The notes under the pieces are model-generated. The model saw only the letters and a list, made by a program, of their open reading frames with translations, was not told where the DNA came from and ran no database searches. A stretch of 64,000 nt of DNA from Streptomyces finlayi (GTDB lineage Bacteria > Actinomycetota > Actinomycetes > Streptomycetales > Streptomycetaceae): positions 1,984,001-2,048,000 of the forward strand of contig NZ_CP045702.1 of assembly GCF_014216315.1 (NCBI RefSeq). The letters run 5' to 3'. Shown piece after piece: positions 6,909-15,656 of this stretch; the first letter of the stretch is position 1, and every line of letters starts with the position of its first letter. The translations under genes were made by a program, and so were the position numbers.

Positions 6909-8420
6909 CTACACGGCCAGCTTGGCCAGTGCCGCGTCCACGCGGGCGATCGTCTTCTCGCGGCCCAGGATCTCCAGGGACTCGAAGAGCGGCAGGCCGA
7001 CCGTGCGGCCCGTGACGGCCACCCGGACCGGGGCCTGGGCCTTGCCGAGCTTCAGGCCGTGCTCCTCGCCCGCCGCGAGGACGGCGGCCTTGAGGGCCTC
7101 CGCGTTCCAGTCGGCGGCGATCAGCTTGGCGCGGGCCGTGACGAGGAGGTCGCTGGAGCCCTCCTTCATCGCCTTGGTCCAGGACGCCTCGTCCTCGACC
7201 GGCTCGTCAAGGAAGAGGAAGTCGACGTTGGCCGTGATCTCGGAGAGGACGGTCAGCCGGGTCTGGGCGTACGGGGCGATCGTCGCGAACTGCTCCGCGT
7301 CGAACGCCTCGGGGGCCCAGGGCGCGAACGGGGCCTTCAGCCAGGGGCCGCACGCCTCGGTGAACGCCTGCACGTCGAGCCTGCGTACGTGCTCGGCGTT
7401 CACGTGCTCGGCCTTCTTCAGGTCGAAGCGGGCCGGGTTGGCGTTGACGTCCTCGATGTCGAACGCCGCGACCATCTCGTCGATGTCGAAGATGTCGCGG
7501 TCCTCGGCGATCGACCAGCCGAGGAGCGAGAGGTAGTTCAGTAGGCCCTCGGGGAGGAAGCCGCGCTCGCGGTAGAGGTTGAGCGAAGCCTGCGGGTCGC
7601 GCTTGGAGAGCTTCTTGTTGCCCTCGCCCATGACATAGGGGAGGTGGCCGAAGAGCGGGATCTCCTTGGCGATGCCCAGCCCGATGAGCGCCCGGTAGAG
7701 GGCGATCTGCCGGGGGGTCGAGGAGAGCAGGTCCTCGCCGCGCAGGACGTGGGTGATCTCCATCAGGGCGTCGTCGACCGGGTTGACCAGCGTGTAGAGC
7801 GGGGCCCCGTTGGCGCGGACGATGCCGTAGTCCGGCACGTTCTCGGGCTGGACGGTGATCTCGCCACGGACCAGGTCCGTGAACGTGATCGCCTCGTCGG
7901 GCATCCGGAAGCGCACGATCGAGACGCGGCCCTGCGCCTCGTACGCGGCGGTCTGCTCCGCGCTCAGGTCGCGGCAGTGGCCGTCGTAGCCCGAGGGCTT
8001 GCCGGCGGCGCGGGCGGCGTCGCGGCGGGCGTCGAGCTCCTCGGTGGTGCAGTAGCAGTGGTACGCGTGGCCGGCCACGAGCAGCTTCTCGGCGACGTCC
8101 GCGTAGACGTCCATGCGCTGCGACTGGCGGTACGGGGCGTGCGGGCCGCCGACCTCGGGGCCCTCGTCCCAGTCGAAGCCGAGCCAGCGCATCGACTCGA
8201 GCAGCTGGTCGTAGGACTCCTCGGAGTCACGGGCCGCGTCGGTGTCCTCGATACGGAAGACCAGGGTGCCCTTGTGGTGCCGGGCGAAGGCCCAGTTGAA
8301 CAGGGCGGTACGGACCAGGCCCACATGGGGGTTACCGGTCGGGGAGGGACAGAAACGTACGCGAGGGGGTACCCCCTGCTCGAGCGGAGCCGAGAGCTTG
8401 GGGGATGGTCCGTTAACCAC
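6909..8420 (-). CDS. gltX: glutamyl-tRNA synthetase
   Basis: 503 residues. The class I synthetase HIGH-type motif is PSPTGNPHVGLVRTAL and the KMSKS-type motif is KKLSKRDPQASL. It charges tRNA-Glu, and in organisms without GlnRS also tRNA-Gln for later amidation; both tRNAs are encoded 1 kb away. The only usable start is a GTG at 8420, which overlaps the preceding gene by 8 bp. Residues about 5-20 (SPKLSAPLEQGVPPR) are encoded by a short palindromic repeat element found widely in Streptomyces, so the N-terminus has been extended or rebuilt compared with relatives. Confidence 0.95.
   Translation of the reverse strand: MVNGPSPKLSAPLEQGVPPRVRFCPSPTGNPHVGLVRTALFNWAFARHHKGTLVFRIEDTDAARDSEESYDQLLESMRWLGFDWDEGPEVGGPHAPYRQSQRMDVYADVAEKLLVAGHAYHCYCTTEELDARRDAARAAGKPSGYDGHCRDLSAEQTAAYEAQGRVSIVRFRMPDEAITFTDLVRGEITVQPENVPDYGIVRANGAPLYTLVNPVDDALMEITHVLRGEDLLSSTPRQIALYRALIGLGIAKEIPLFGHLPYVMGEGNKKLSKRDPQASLNLYRERGFLPEGLLNYLSLLGWSIAEDRDIFDIDEMVAAFDIEDVNANPARFDLKKAEHVNAEHVRRLDVQAFTEACGPWLKAPFAPWAPEAFDAEQFATIAPYAQTRLTVLSEITANVDFLFLDEPVEDEASWTKAMKEGSSDLLVTARAKLIAADWNAEALKAAVLAAGEEHGLKLGKAQAPVRVAVTGRTVGLPLFESLEILGREKTIARVDAALAKLAV
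8365..8404. repeat. Streptomyces-type short palindromic repeat inside the 5' end of gltX
   Basis: A 40-bp element opening GGGGGTACCCCC (itself a palindrome) and continuing TGCTCGAGCGGAGCCGAGAG to CTTGGGGG. From memory, this sequence type is scattered through Streptomyces genomes, usually between genes. Here it is translated. Confidence 0.65.
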
Positions 8421-9198
8421 GCTTGATCACCTTGTTGGTGAGAGTGCCGATGCCTTCGATGGTGACGGCGACCTCGTCGCCGACGTGCAGGGGGCCGACC
8501 CCTGCGGGGGTTCCGGTGAGGATCACGTCGCCCGGGAGCAGCGTCATCGCTTCCGTGATGTGGACGACCAGGTCTTCGATGGAGCGGACCATGTCGCTCG
8601 TACGGCCGAGCTGGCGCTGCTCTCCGTTGACCGTCGCCTGAATGGTGAGGTCGCCGGGGTCCAGGTCGGTCTCCACCCAGGGGCCGAGCGGGCAGGAGGT
8701 GTCGAAGCCCTTGGCCCGCGCCCACTGCTTCTCGCGCTGCTGAGCGTCACGGGCGGTCACGTCGTTGGCGCAGGTGTAGCCGAAGATGACGTCCTTGACA
8801 CGCTCACGCGGGACTTCGCGGCACATGCGGCCGATGACCACGGCCAGTTCGGCCTCGTGGTGCAGTTCGTTCGAGAAGGAGGGGTACTCGATGGCGTCAC
8901 CCGAGCCGATCACCGACGTGGTGGGCTTGAAGAAGGCGACCGGGACGTCCGGGACCTCGTTGCCCAGTTCGGCGGCGTGCTCCGCGTAGTTGCGGCCGAT
9001 GGCCACGACCTTGTTGGGGAGCACGGGGGGCAGGAGCCGGACCTTGCTCAGCGGGACCTTGGTGCCGGAGAGCTCGAAGTCGGTGTACGGAATGCCCCTG
9101 ATGATGTCGAGGACGAGGTCACCGGATTCAACGGTGCCCTCACCCTCCACGGCGCCGAAGGCGACATTGCCGTCGATGGAGAACCTGGCGATGCGCAC
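8413..9198 (-). CDS. fumarylacetoacetate hydrolase family protein
   Basis: 261 residues. It shows a short N-terminal domain and a full FAH C-terminal domain: KVVAIGRNYAEHAAE, then HHEAELAVVIGR (metal-binding Glu), YTCANDVTARDAQ, KGFDTSCPLGPW and LTGTPAGVGPL. These mark the acylpyruvate hydrolase / 2-hydroxyhepta-2,4-diene-1,7-dioate isomerase group rather than true FAH. Substrate is uncertain; many such proteins decarboxylate oxaloacetate or clean up acylpyruvates. It overlaps gltX by 8 bp and is cotranscribed with it. Confidence 0.9.
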   Translation of the reverse strand: MRIARFSIDGNVAFGAVEGEGTVESGDLVLDIIRGIPYTDFELSGTKVPLSKVRLLPPVLPNKVVAIGRNYAEHAAELGNEVPDVPVAFFKPTTSVIGSGDAIEYPSFSNELHHEAELAVVIGRMCREVPRERVKDVIFGYTCANDVTARDAQQREKQWARAKGFDTSCPLGPWVETDLDPGDLTIQATVNGEQRQLGRTSDMVRSIEDLVVHITEAMTLLPGDVILTGTPAGVGPLHVGDEVAVTIEGIGTLTNKVIKRG

Positions 9199-9304
9199 GG
9201 GAAGCTGTCGCCCCTCACTTGCTGGCTGGCTGACTGAAGACTGACGCTCCAGGCTAGCGCGCCGGGCGAGGCGCCGAAGCGGGCGAGGGGGACAGCGCTG
9301 CCGA

Positions 9305-9487
9305 TCAGGCGACGGTCGTGACCGGGGCTTCCATCAGGATGGTGCGGCGGGGGTTGGCCGTCTGGGTGGGCAGGTCGACCGAGTGCTCCGGCCGCTCCGG
9401 CGTCTGCAGTGCCGCGGCGTCCTCGAGGTGCGCCAGCGTGGTGCGCCGGGGGTTGGCAATGTTGCGGAACATCATCGTGGTCTTCAT
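9305..9487 (-). CDS. 60-residue protein with repeated ANPRRT motif
   Basis: The protein runs from MKTTMMFRNIANPRRTTLAH to ILMEAPVTTVA. The same motif, ANPRRT followed by T or I and then L, occurs near the N-terminus (residues about 11-18) and again near the C-terminus (about 44-51), separated by an acidic, Pro/Glu/Thr-rich linker. There is no signal peptide or membrane segment. It is divergent from the first conservon. No function is known to me. The ribosome site is weak (GGCAG just before the ATG), and a frame opening at 9577 is an alternative start. The internal repeat supports a real product. Confidence 0.6.
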   Translation of the reverse strand: MKTTMMFRNIANPRRTTLAHLEDAAALQTPERPEHSVDLPTQTANPRRTILMEAPVTTVA

Positions 9488-10066
9488 CTGCCGTCTGGGC
9501 CCTGTCGGTCTGGGCGCCACCCGAAGGGGCGCCGGCTTGTCGGATTCGCCATGCCTGTAAAGGGTCAGGCTAAACATCCGATTCCCACCCGGCGCTCCGG
9601 AGAGACGGCGATCATCGTGTGAGTTTGCTCACGAAGTTGCCGACAAATGCCGCATCACGGTCAGTCGAGCACGCGTCATGAAACGGACATTGCATAGCTG
9701 AACGCGCCATTCCGCTCCCGATCGTCGCTACTGGGGCACCCCCTACCCGTAAGGGACTCATCCCCGTTCGTCCGATTTGACCGCGAACACTCTCCACACC
9801 TTGTTACATATTCATCACAACGTGTCACTCAGGTCACAGGCCGGTACAGGGGCCTTGTTGGAGATCCTGCACTGTGCTGGAATTCCACGCACCGTCGCGG
9901 GTTTCAGGCCGGCGCGCAGGGCGCAACGCAGCGCCGAGTGGCGGCGGGAGGGGGAGAACGCCGGTCACTCACGACCACCATGGGGCGCGTCCAGCGCCCC
10001 ACGACGCCGACACCGTCCCGACCCGCGCAGGCGGAAGGGACGCCTGGTCCAGAGGTTGCGACGCTA
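9488..10066. other. intergenic region upstream of the first conservon
   Basis: A 579-bp stretch holding the divergent promoters of the small ANPRRT gene and cvnA. A near-palindrome GTGAGTTTGCTCAC lies at 9619-9632. An in-frame upstream extension of cvnA exists from 9938 but is compositionally unlike coding sequence. No other gene is seen. Confidence 0.5.
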
Positions 10067-13000
10067 GTGCAGGGACGTTTCAAGAGGGATGGCACGGGGT
10101 CTCCCCAAGCCCGCCAGGGCCGAGGGGAAGCTCCGGCAGATCAGGAGCCGCGCGGCGGGAACGACCGCGGTTCCTCGCCCCAGCACGCCCAGAACCCCGG
10201 GCAGGCCGCGGCCGGTGACAGTGGTGACCGCGCGCAGCGACCGGGCACCACGACGAGCAGCGGCACGGAGCCCGTCACCGGGTTCCAGTCGCGCGGACCG
10301 GTCAACACCGGCTCACGAATAGCTCTCCGTAACTGGCGCATCAGCACGCGTCTGGTCTCGCTCCTCGCCCTTCCCGTGGTGGCGGCGACCACGCTGGGCG
10401 GACTCCGTATCAACGAGTCCATGAACGACATGCAGCAGCTGGAGCACATGCAACTGCTGTCCCAGATGACCAAGCAGGCGACCGCGCTCGCCCAGGCGCT
10501 CCAGGAGGAGCGCGACAAGTCGGCGGGCCCGCTGTCCAACGGAACGGCGCCCACGGACTTCAAGGTCACCGAGCCCCGGAAGAAGACCGACCGTTCCAAG
10601 GACGCCTTCCTCGAGGCGACCGAGGCGATCGACAACGCCGACAGCGACGAGGCCCTCGACAGCATCCACTCGAGCGTCAGCCAGATCTCGGTCCAGCTGG
10701 GGCAGATCCGCGACATCCGCGAGGACGCGTACGCCAAGGGCACTCCGAGTCTCAACACGGTCGACCAGTACAGCCAGTTGATCACCTCGCTGCTGAGCCT
10801 CTCGCAGGACATGGCGCAGGCGACCAACAACCCCGAGATGATCAAGCGGACCCGGGCCCTGGCGGCCTTCTCCTCCTCCAAGGAGTACGCCTCGGTCCAG
10901 CGGGCGATCATCGCCGCGGCGCTGCCCGGCGGTGACAGCGCGAAGACGAACCTCGACAAGAACGACCAGCAGTTCGGCCGCAACGCCCTCCGCAAGGAGG
11001 CGCAGACGCTCGCCTCGTTCAGGTCGACGTACGAGAGCACCGGCAACAGCGCCGACGAGCTGACGGCGTCGCTGTCCAACGGCCACCCCGAGATCAACGC
11101 CGCGGACATGTACGCGAAGCAGGTCCTCGTGAGCCCGACGGGCATGGTGGGCAAGAAGTCCCGCTCGTACATGGACTGGTACGACCAGAGCTCCACCAAG
11201 ATCTCGGCCATGAAGACCATCGAGGAGACCCTCCTCAGCGAGATGGAGGGCAAGGCCCGCGAACTCCGCGAGGAGTCCCAGCGCGAGGCCATCCTCAACG
11301 GTGTCGTCATCCTCCTCGTCCTCGGTGTCTCGCTGGTGGGCGCGTTCGTCGTGGCGCGGTCCATGATCCGCTCGCTGCGGAGGCTCCAGGACACCGCGAC
11401 CCGGGTCGCTCAGGACCGGCTGCCCGAGCTCGTCAAGCAGCTCTCGGAGACGGACCCGCAGGACGTCGACACCTCCGTCGAGTCCGTCGGTGTGCACTCC
11501 CGGGACGAGATCGGCCAGGTGGCCGCGGCCTTCGACGACGTGCACCGCGAGGCCGTCCGGCTCGCCGCCGAGCAGGCGCTGCTGCGAGGCAACGTCAACG
11601 CGATGTTCACCAACCTGTCCCGGCGTTCGCAGGGCCTCATCCAGCGCCAGCTCTCGCTCATCTCCGAGCTCGAGTCGCGCGAGGCCGACCCGGACCAGCT
11701 GTCCTCCCTCTTCAAGCTCGACCACCTCGCGACCCGTATGCGCCGTAACGGCGAGAACCTCCTCGTCCTCGCGGGCGAGGAGCCGGGCCGTCGGTGGACC
11801 CGCCCCGTGCCGCTGGTCGACGTGCTCCGTGCCGCCGCCTCCGAGGTGGAGCAGTACGAGCGCATCGAACTGACCGCGGTGCCCGCCACCGAGGTCGCGG
11901 GCCGCGTGGTCAACGACCTCGTGCACCTGCTCGCCGAGCTGCTGGAGAACGCCACGTCGTTCTCCTCGCCGCAGACGAAGGTCAAGGTCACCGGTCACGC
12001 GCTGCCCGACGGCCGGGTGCTCGTCGAGATCCACGACACGGGTATCGGCCTCTCCCCCGAAGACCTCGCGGCGATCAACGAGCGGCTCGCGGCGCCGCCC
12101 ACCGTGGACGTCTCGGTCTCCCGGCGCATGGGTCTGTTCGTGGTCGGCCGGCTGTCCCTGCGACACGGCATCCGCATCCAGCTGCGCCCCTCGGACTCCG
12201 GCGGCACGACCGCGCTGGTCATGCTTCCCGTCGACGTAGCCCACGGAGGAAAGCAGCCCCCGTCCAAGCAGGGCCTCGGGCAGCAGCAGGGCGCTCCGGG
12301 CGGGCTTCTCGCCGGTGGTGCCCCGGGCAGCGCCCCGCGCCCCGGCCTCGGCGGCTCCGCGGCGGGCCCCTCGGCCGCGCTCGGCGCCGGTGCGCAGCGC
12401 GGGCAGGTCGGTGCGGCCTCCGGTCCGCGTGCCGCGCTGCCCTCGCGCGACGGCGGCCCGCGTCAGCCGCAGAACGGCTCCCAGAGCAACGGCATGCAGG
12501 GCGCCACCGGCATGCAGGGCAACGGTCCGCAGAACGCGGGCCGGCCCCACCAGGCGCCGCCCGCGGGCGGCCTCACCGGCGCCTTCGGCGGCGGTGCCCG
12601 TATGGGCTCCCGCGGTGACCAGGGCGAGGCTCCCGGCCGTACGGACTCGGGTCAGCCCAATCTGTTCGGTCACGCGGGGCAGAGCCGGCCCGGTCAGCAG
12701 CAGGGCGGCCCGTTCGGTCAGCAGGGCCAGCAGAGCGGCCCGCCCGTCCGGCAGCAGCAGCAGCAGCAGCCCAGGCACGCCCAGAACGACCAGGGCGGTT
12801 TCCAGCAGCCCGGCGGCCCCGGCCGCCAGCTGCCGCCGCCCGGCGGTCCCCGGGCCGAGCTGCCCGGTGGCAGCCCCCAGCCGCAGCGCCCGCAGAGCAC
12901 GAGCTGGGGTGTCGAGGAGCAGGGCGCTCAGCGCCAGTCCCCGCCGGACGCCCCGCGTGGTCACGAAGAGCCCGGGAACACCGGCCAGTTCGCCCGGCCG

Positions 13001-13780
13001 ACCGGCCCGAACCAGCCGTACGGCGCCTCGGACCCCCTCCAGGGCCCCGGCGCCACGGCGGAGTTCGCCCGTCCTGACTTCTCGGCGCCGCAGGCATCCC
13101 AGGACCCGGCAGGCACCGCCCAGTTCGCACGCCCCGACTTCGGCACCCCGCAGCAGAACCAGGGGATGCCGGCGCCGCGGCAGCGCGGGCGGGACGACGC
13201 CGGCTTCGGCGCTCCGCGTCCGCCGGCCTCACCCGCGGGTGAGATGCCGCACCGGCCGGCACTGCCTCAGCAGTCACAGCCCGAGTCGCTTCCGCCGGCC
13301 GGTCCGGGGGACGGTCGTACCCCGCTGTACGACACCCTTGAGACGAACTGGTTCCACGGACCGCAGCAGGGTGGCCAGCCGCCCGCTCCCGAGGACCGGA
13401 ACGCGGCCGCTCCGGCGGCCCCGGCCGCCACGCCCGTTCCTCCCATGCCACGGCGTGGTGACACCGACACCGGTGCCACCAGCACCTGGCGCCCCTCGCC
13501 CAACGACGAACTCGTACGGCAGGCGGAGCGGGTCAAGAAGCCCGCTGCGGGCGGGATCACGACATCCGGACTTCCCCGCCGGGTTCCCCGTGCCAATTTG
13601 GTACCGGGCACCGCCCAGCAGCAGAATCACCAGTCCGGACCCCAGGTTTCGCGTGCGCCCGATGACGTACGCGGACGTCTGACCAATCTCCGCCGGGGCA
13701 TCCAGCAGGGTCGGCAGGCCAACAACGGCCAGTCGACCGGCGGTTTCCATCTCGGCCCCACTCACCAGCAGGAGCGTTAG
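10067..13780 (+). CDS. cvnA: conservon sensor-histidine-kinase-like protein (first copy)
   Basis: 1237 residues. TM1 lies at about 95-112 (VSLLALPVVAATTLGGL), followed by an extracytoplasmic nitrate/nitrite-sensing-type helical domain to about 405. TM2 is at about 408-430, then HAMP, a pseudo-dimerisation segment (NLSRRSQGLIQRQL) and a HATPase domain at about 610-720 (LVHLLAELLENATSFSSP, HDTGIGLSPEDLA). No clear phospho-acceptor His box is seen. Residues 730-1237 are a disordered Gln/Pro/Gly-rich tail with a polyQ run, ending in a conserved GGITTSGLPRRVPRANLV and QVSRAP block. I chose the GTG at 10067: AGAGGTTG precedes it at the same distance as in the second copy. CvnA is thought to act at the membrane with CvnB-D as a G-protein-like complex. 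Confidence 0.92.
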   Translation: MQGRFKRDGTGSPQARQGRGEAPADQEPRGGNDRGSSPQHAQNPGQAAAGDSGDRAQRPGTTTSSGTEPVTGFQSRGPVNTGSRIALRNWRISTRLVSLLALPVVAATTLGGLRINESMNDMQQLEHMQLLSQMTKQATALAQALQEERDKSAGPLSNGTAPTDFKVTEPRKKTDRSKDAFLEATEAIDNADSDEALDSIHSSVSQISVQLGQIRDIREDAYAKGTPSLNTVDQYSQLITSLLSLSQDMAQATNNPEMIKRTRALAAFSSSKEYASVQRAIIAAALPGGDSAKTNLDKNDQQFGRNALRKEAQTLASFRSTYESTGNSADELTASLSNGHPEINAADMYAKQVLVSPTGMVGKKSRSYMDWYDQSSTKISAMKTIEETLLSEMEGKARELREESQREAILNGVVILLVLGVSLVGAFVVARSMIRSLRRLQDTATRVAQDRLPELVKQLSETDPQDVDTSVESVGVHSRDEIGQVAAAFDDVHREAVRLAAEQALLRGNVNAMFTNLSRRSQGLIQRQLSLISELESREADPDQLSSLFKLDHLATRMRRNGENLLVLAGEEPGRRWTRPVPLVDVLRAAASEVEQYERIELTAVPATEVAGRVVNDLVHLLAELLENATSFSSPQTKVKVTGHALPDGRVLVEIHDTGIGLSPEDLAAINERLAAPPTVDVSVSRRMGLFVVGRLSLRHGIRIQLRPSDSGGTTALVMLPVDVAHGGKQPPSKQGLGQQQGAPGGLLAGGAPGSAPRPGLGGSAAGPSAALGAGAQRGQVGAASGPRAALPSRDGGPRQPQNGSQSNGMQGATGMQGNGPQNAGRPHQAPPAGGLTGAFGGGARMGSRGDQGEAPGRTDSGQPNLFGHAGQSRPGQQQGGPFGQQGQQSGPPVRQQQQQQPRHAQNDQGGFQQPGGPGRQLPPPGGPRAELPGGSPQPQRPQSTSWGVEEQGAQRQSPPDAPRGHEEPGNTGQFARPTGPNQPYGASDPLQGPGATAEFARPDFSAPQASQDPAGTAQFARPDFGTPQQNQGMPAPRQRGRDDAGFGAPRPPASPAGEMPHRPALPQQSQPESLPPAGPGDGRTPLYDTLETNWFHGPQQGGQPPAPEDRNAAAPAAPAATPVPPMPRRGDTDTGATSTWRPSPNDELVRQAERVKKPAAGGITTSGLPRRVPRANLVPGTAQQQNHQSGPQVSRAPDDVRGRLTNLRRGIQQGRQANNGQSTGGFHLGPTHQQER

Positions 13781-14203
13781 TTGAGCCCCATGAGTCAGGC
13801 CGCACAGAATCTGAACTGGCTGATCACCAACTTCGTGGACAACACCCCCGGGGTGTCCCACACCGTCGTGGTCTCCGCGGACGGCCTGCTGCTGGCGATG
13901 TCCGAAGGCTTCCCGCGCGACCGCGCCGACCAGCTGGCGGCCGTCGCCTCCGGTCTGACGTCGCTGACCGCGGGCGCCTCCCGGATCTTCGAGGGCGGCG
14001 CCGTGAGCCAGACGGTCGTGGAGATGGAGCGGGGATTCCTGTTCCTCATGTCCGTCTCGGACGGGTCGTCGCTGGCCGTCCTCGCCCACCCGGACGCCGA
14101 CATCGGTCTGGTCGGGTACGAGATGGCTCTCCTCGTCGACCGTGCGGGCACCGTCCTCACGCCCGACCTGCGCGCCGAGCTCCAGGGCAGTCTGCTCCAC
14201 TAG
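13781..14203 (+). CDS. cvnB: conservon roadblock/LC7 protein (first copy)
   Basis: 140 residues, one roadblock/LC7 domain: NLNWLITNFVDNTPGVSH, VVVSADGLLLAMSEG and MERGFLFLMSVSDGSSLAVL. Roadblock proteins bind and regulate small GTPases (MglB-like GAP role). A TTG at 13781, directly abutting the cvnA stop and 6 bp after GGAG, fits the ribosome site better than the ATG at 13790. The second conservon has GTG at the equivalent spot. Translationally coupled to cvnA. Confidence 0.93.
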   Translation: MSPMSQAAQNLNWLITNFVDNTPGVSHTVVVSADGLLLAMSEGFPRDRADQLAAVASGLTSLTAGASRIFEGGAVSQTVVEMERGFLFLMSVSDGSSLAVLAHPDADIGLVGYEMALLVDRAGTVLTPDLRAELQGSLLH

Positions 14204-14337
14204 GCGGCCATGCAGCGGATCCCAGGCACAATCCCCCCAGGTACTGCCCACAACCCTCACCCGTCCGGCCGCCCCAGACCCCCCACCGGCCCCTTCAGAC
14301 GGCAAGCCGACACACCGCTGTCACGCCCGGAGGATTC

Positions 14338-14745
14338 ATGACCCCGCCACCCGCCTCACCTGATCCGTACGGCGCACTGCACCACGCGTCGTACGACGGT
14401 GAAGGCGACCAGCCGCTGGTCCGTCCCTATGCCATGACCGGCGGCCGGACCCGGCCGCGTTACCAGCTCGCGATAGAGGCCCTGGTCAGTACCACGGCCG
14501 ACCCCGCACACCTGGGGACCCTGCTCCCCGAGCACCAGCGGATCTGCCACCTGTGCCGTGAGGTCAAGTCGGTGGCAGAGGTCTCGGCACTGCTGTCCAT
14601 GCCCCTCGGCGTGGCCCGCATCCTTGTGGCGGACCTGGCGGAAGCCGGCATGGTGGCCATCCACCAGCCGGGCAACGGAGAGGCCGGCGGCGCGCCGGAT
14701 GTGACACTGCTCGAAAGGGTGCTCAGTGGACTTCGCAAGCTCTAA
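14338..14745 (+). CDS. cvnC: conservon DUF742 protein (first copy)
   Basis: 135 residues, a DUF742 domain with the hallmark LVRPYAMTGGRTRPRYQLA and a winged-helix-like segment (VAEVSALLSMPLGVARILVA). Its role in the conservon is unknown; the fold hints at protein or DNA binding. The ATG follows GGAGGATTC. 134 bp separate it from cvnB and its end overlaps cvnD by 20 bp. Confidence 0.92.
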   Translation: MTPPPASPDPYGALHHASYDGEGDQPLVRPYAMTGGRTRPRYQLAIEALVSTTADPAHLGTLLPEHQRICHLCREVKSVAEVSALLSMPLGVARILVADLAEAGMVAIHQPGNGEAGGAPDVTLLERVLSGLRKL

Positions 14746-15307
14746 CGGCGGGACGGGCCGTGCCACCACTTCGGCGAAGATCGTGGTGGCGGGCGGCTTC
14801 GGCGTGGGTAAGACCACGTTCGTCGGTGCCGTTTCGGAGATCAATCCGCTGCGCACCGAAGCCGTGATGACGTCCGCTTCCGCGGGCATCGACGACCTCA
14901 CACACACCGGGGACAAGACCACCACCACGGTGGCCATGGACTTCGGACGCATCACCCTGGACCAGGACCTGATCCTGTACCTCTTCGGCACCCCCGGACA
15001 GGACCGCTTCTGGTTCATGTGGGACGACCTCGTACGCGGCGCCATCGGCGCCGTCGTCCTCGTCGACACCCGCCGCCTCGCCGACTGCTTCCCCGCGGTC
15101 GACTACTTCGAGAACAGCGGCCTCCCCTTCGTCATCGCCCTCAACGGCTTCGACGGACACCAGCCCTACACCCCCGACGAAGTACGCGAAGCACTCCAGA
15201 TCGGCCCCGACGCCCCGATCATCACCACCGACGCCCGCCACCGCGCGGACGCCAAGAGCGGTCTGATCACTTTGGTGGAACACGCCCTCATGGCACGTCT
15301 CAAGTAG
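14726..15307 (+). CDS. cvnD: conservon small GTPase (first copy)
   Basis: 193 residues, Ras/Rab-like. P-loop GGFGVGKTT, G2-region Thr residues, G3-type LFGTPGQDRFWFMWDDL, and a G4-like ALNGFDG in place of NKxD. It starts at a GTG within cvnC. In the conservon it is regarded as the switch controlled by CvnB and membrane CvnA. Protein and DNA are nearly identical to the second copy at 19967-20548 over most of the length. Confidence 0.94.
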   Translation: MDFASSNGGTGRATTSAKIVVAGGFGVGKTTFVGAVSEINPLRTEAVMTSASAGIDDLTHTGDKTTTTVAMDFGRITLDQDLILYLFGTPGQDRFWFMWDDLVRGAIGAVVLVDTRRLADCFPAVDYFENSGLPFVIALNGFDGHQPYTPDEVREALQIGPDAPIITTDARHRADAKSGLITLVEHALMARLK

Positions 15308-15461
15308 ACGTAAGTCCGTATTTCCCTACGGAAGTTGCTGTAGTCACACGGGGACGGCCTGTGTCGTTTGACACGATCCGCCCCCGTGTTCATAACGTTT
15401 CGACAGAGAAATTGCCCCCGCATCAACACACGATGCGTTCGACTGGTACCACTCTGCTCAT

Positions 15462-15494
15462 GCGAGCCCCGCCTTTTGGCGGGGCTCGCTCTTT
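15462..15494 (+). terminator. terminator of first conservon
   Basis: A perfect 12-bp stem, GCGAGCCCCGCC with its complement, TTTT loop, then TCTTTAT. The rest of the 349-bp gap between the operons (15308-15656) should contain the promoter of the second conservon; no other gene is seen there. Confidence 0.9.
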
Positions 15495-15656
15495 ATGCCC
15501 GTTTTGCCTGCGGTGTAGACCACTCGGAATCACTCATTCCGACTGTTTGGAACGCGGCCGGTCCCGTGCTGGAATTCGTCGAACTACCGAGCAGTACGGC
15601 CCTGAACGAATACTTCGGCACAACGTTGGTGCCGACGCCGAGAGGTTGTTGGTCGA

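Noticed and set aside
9938..10066. N-terminal extension of the first cvnA
   Set aside because: The sequence is not protein-like, and the AGAGGTTG plus GTG arrangement is shared with the second copy.
12747..12770. CAG repeat in the first cvnA
   Set aside because: It simply encodes a polyglutamine run in a disordered tail; not an independent element.
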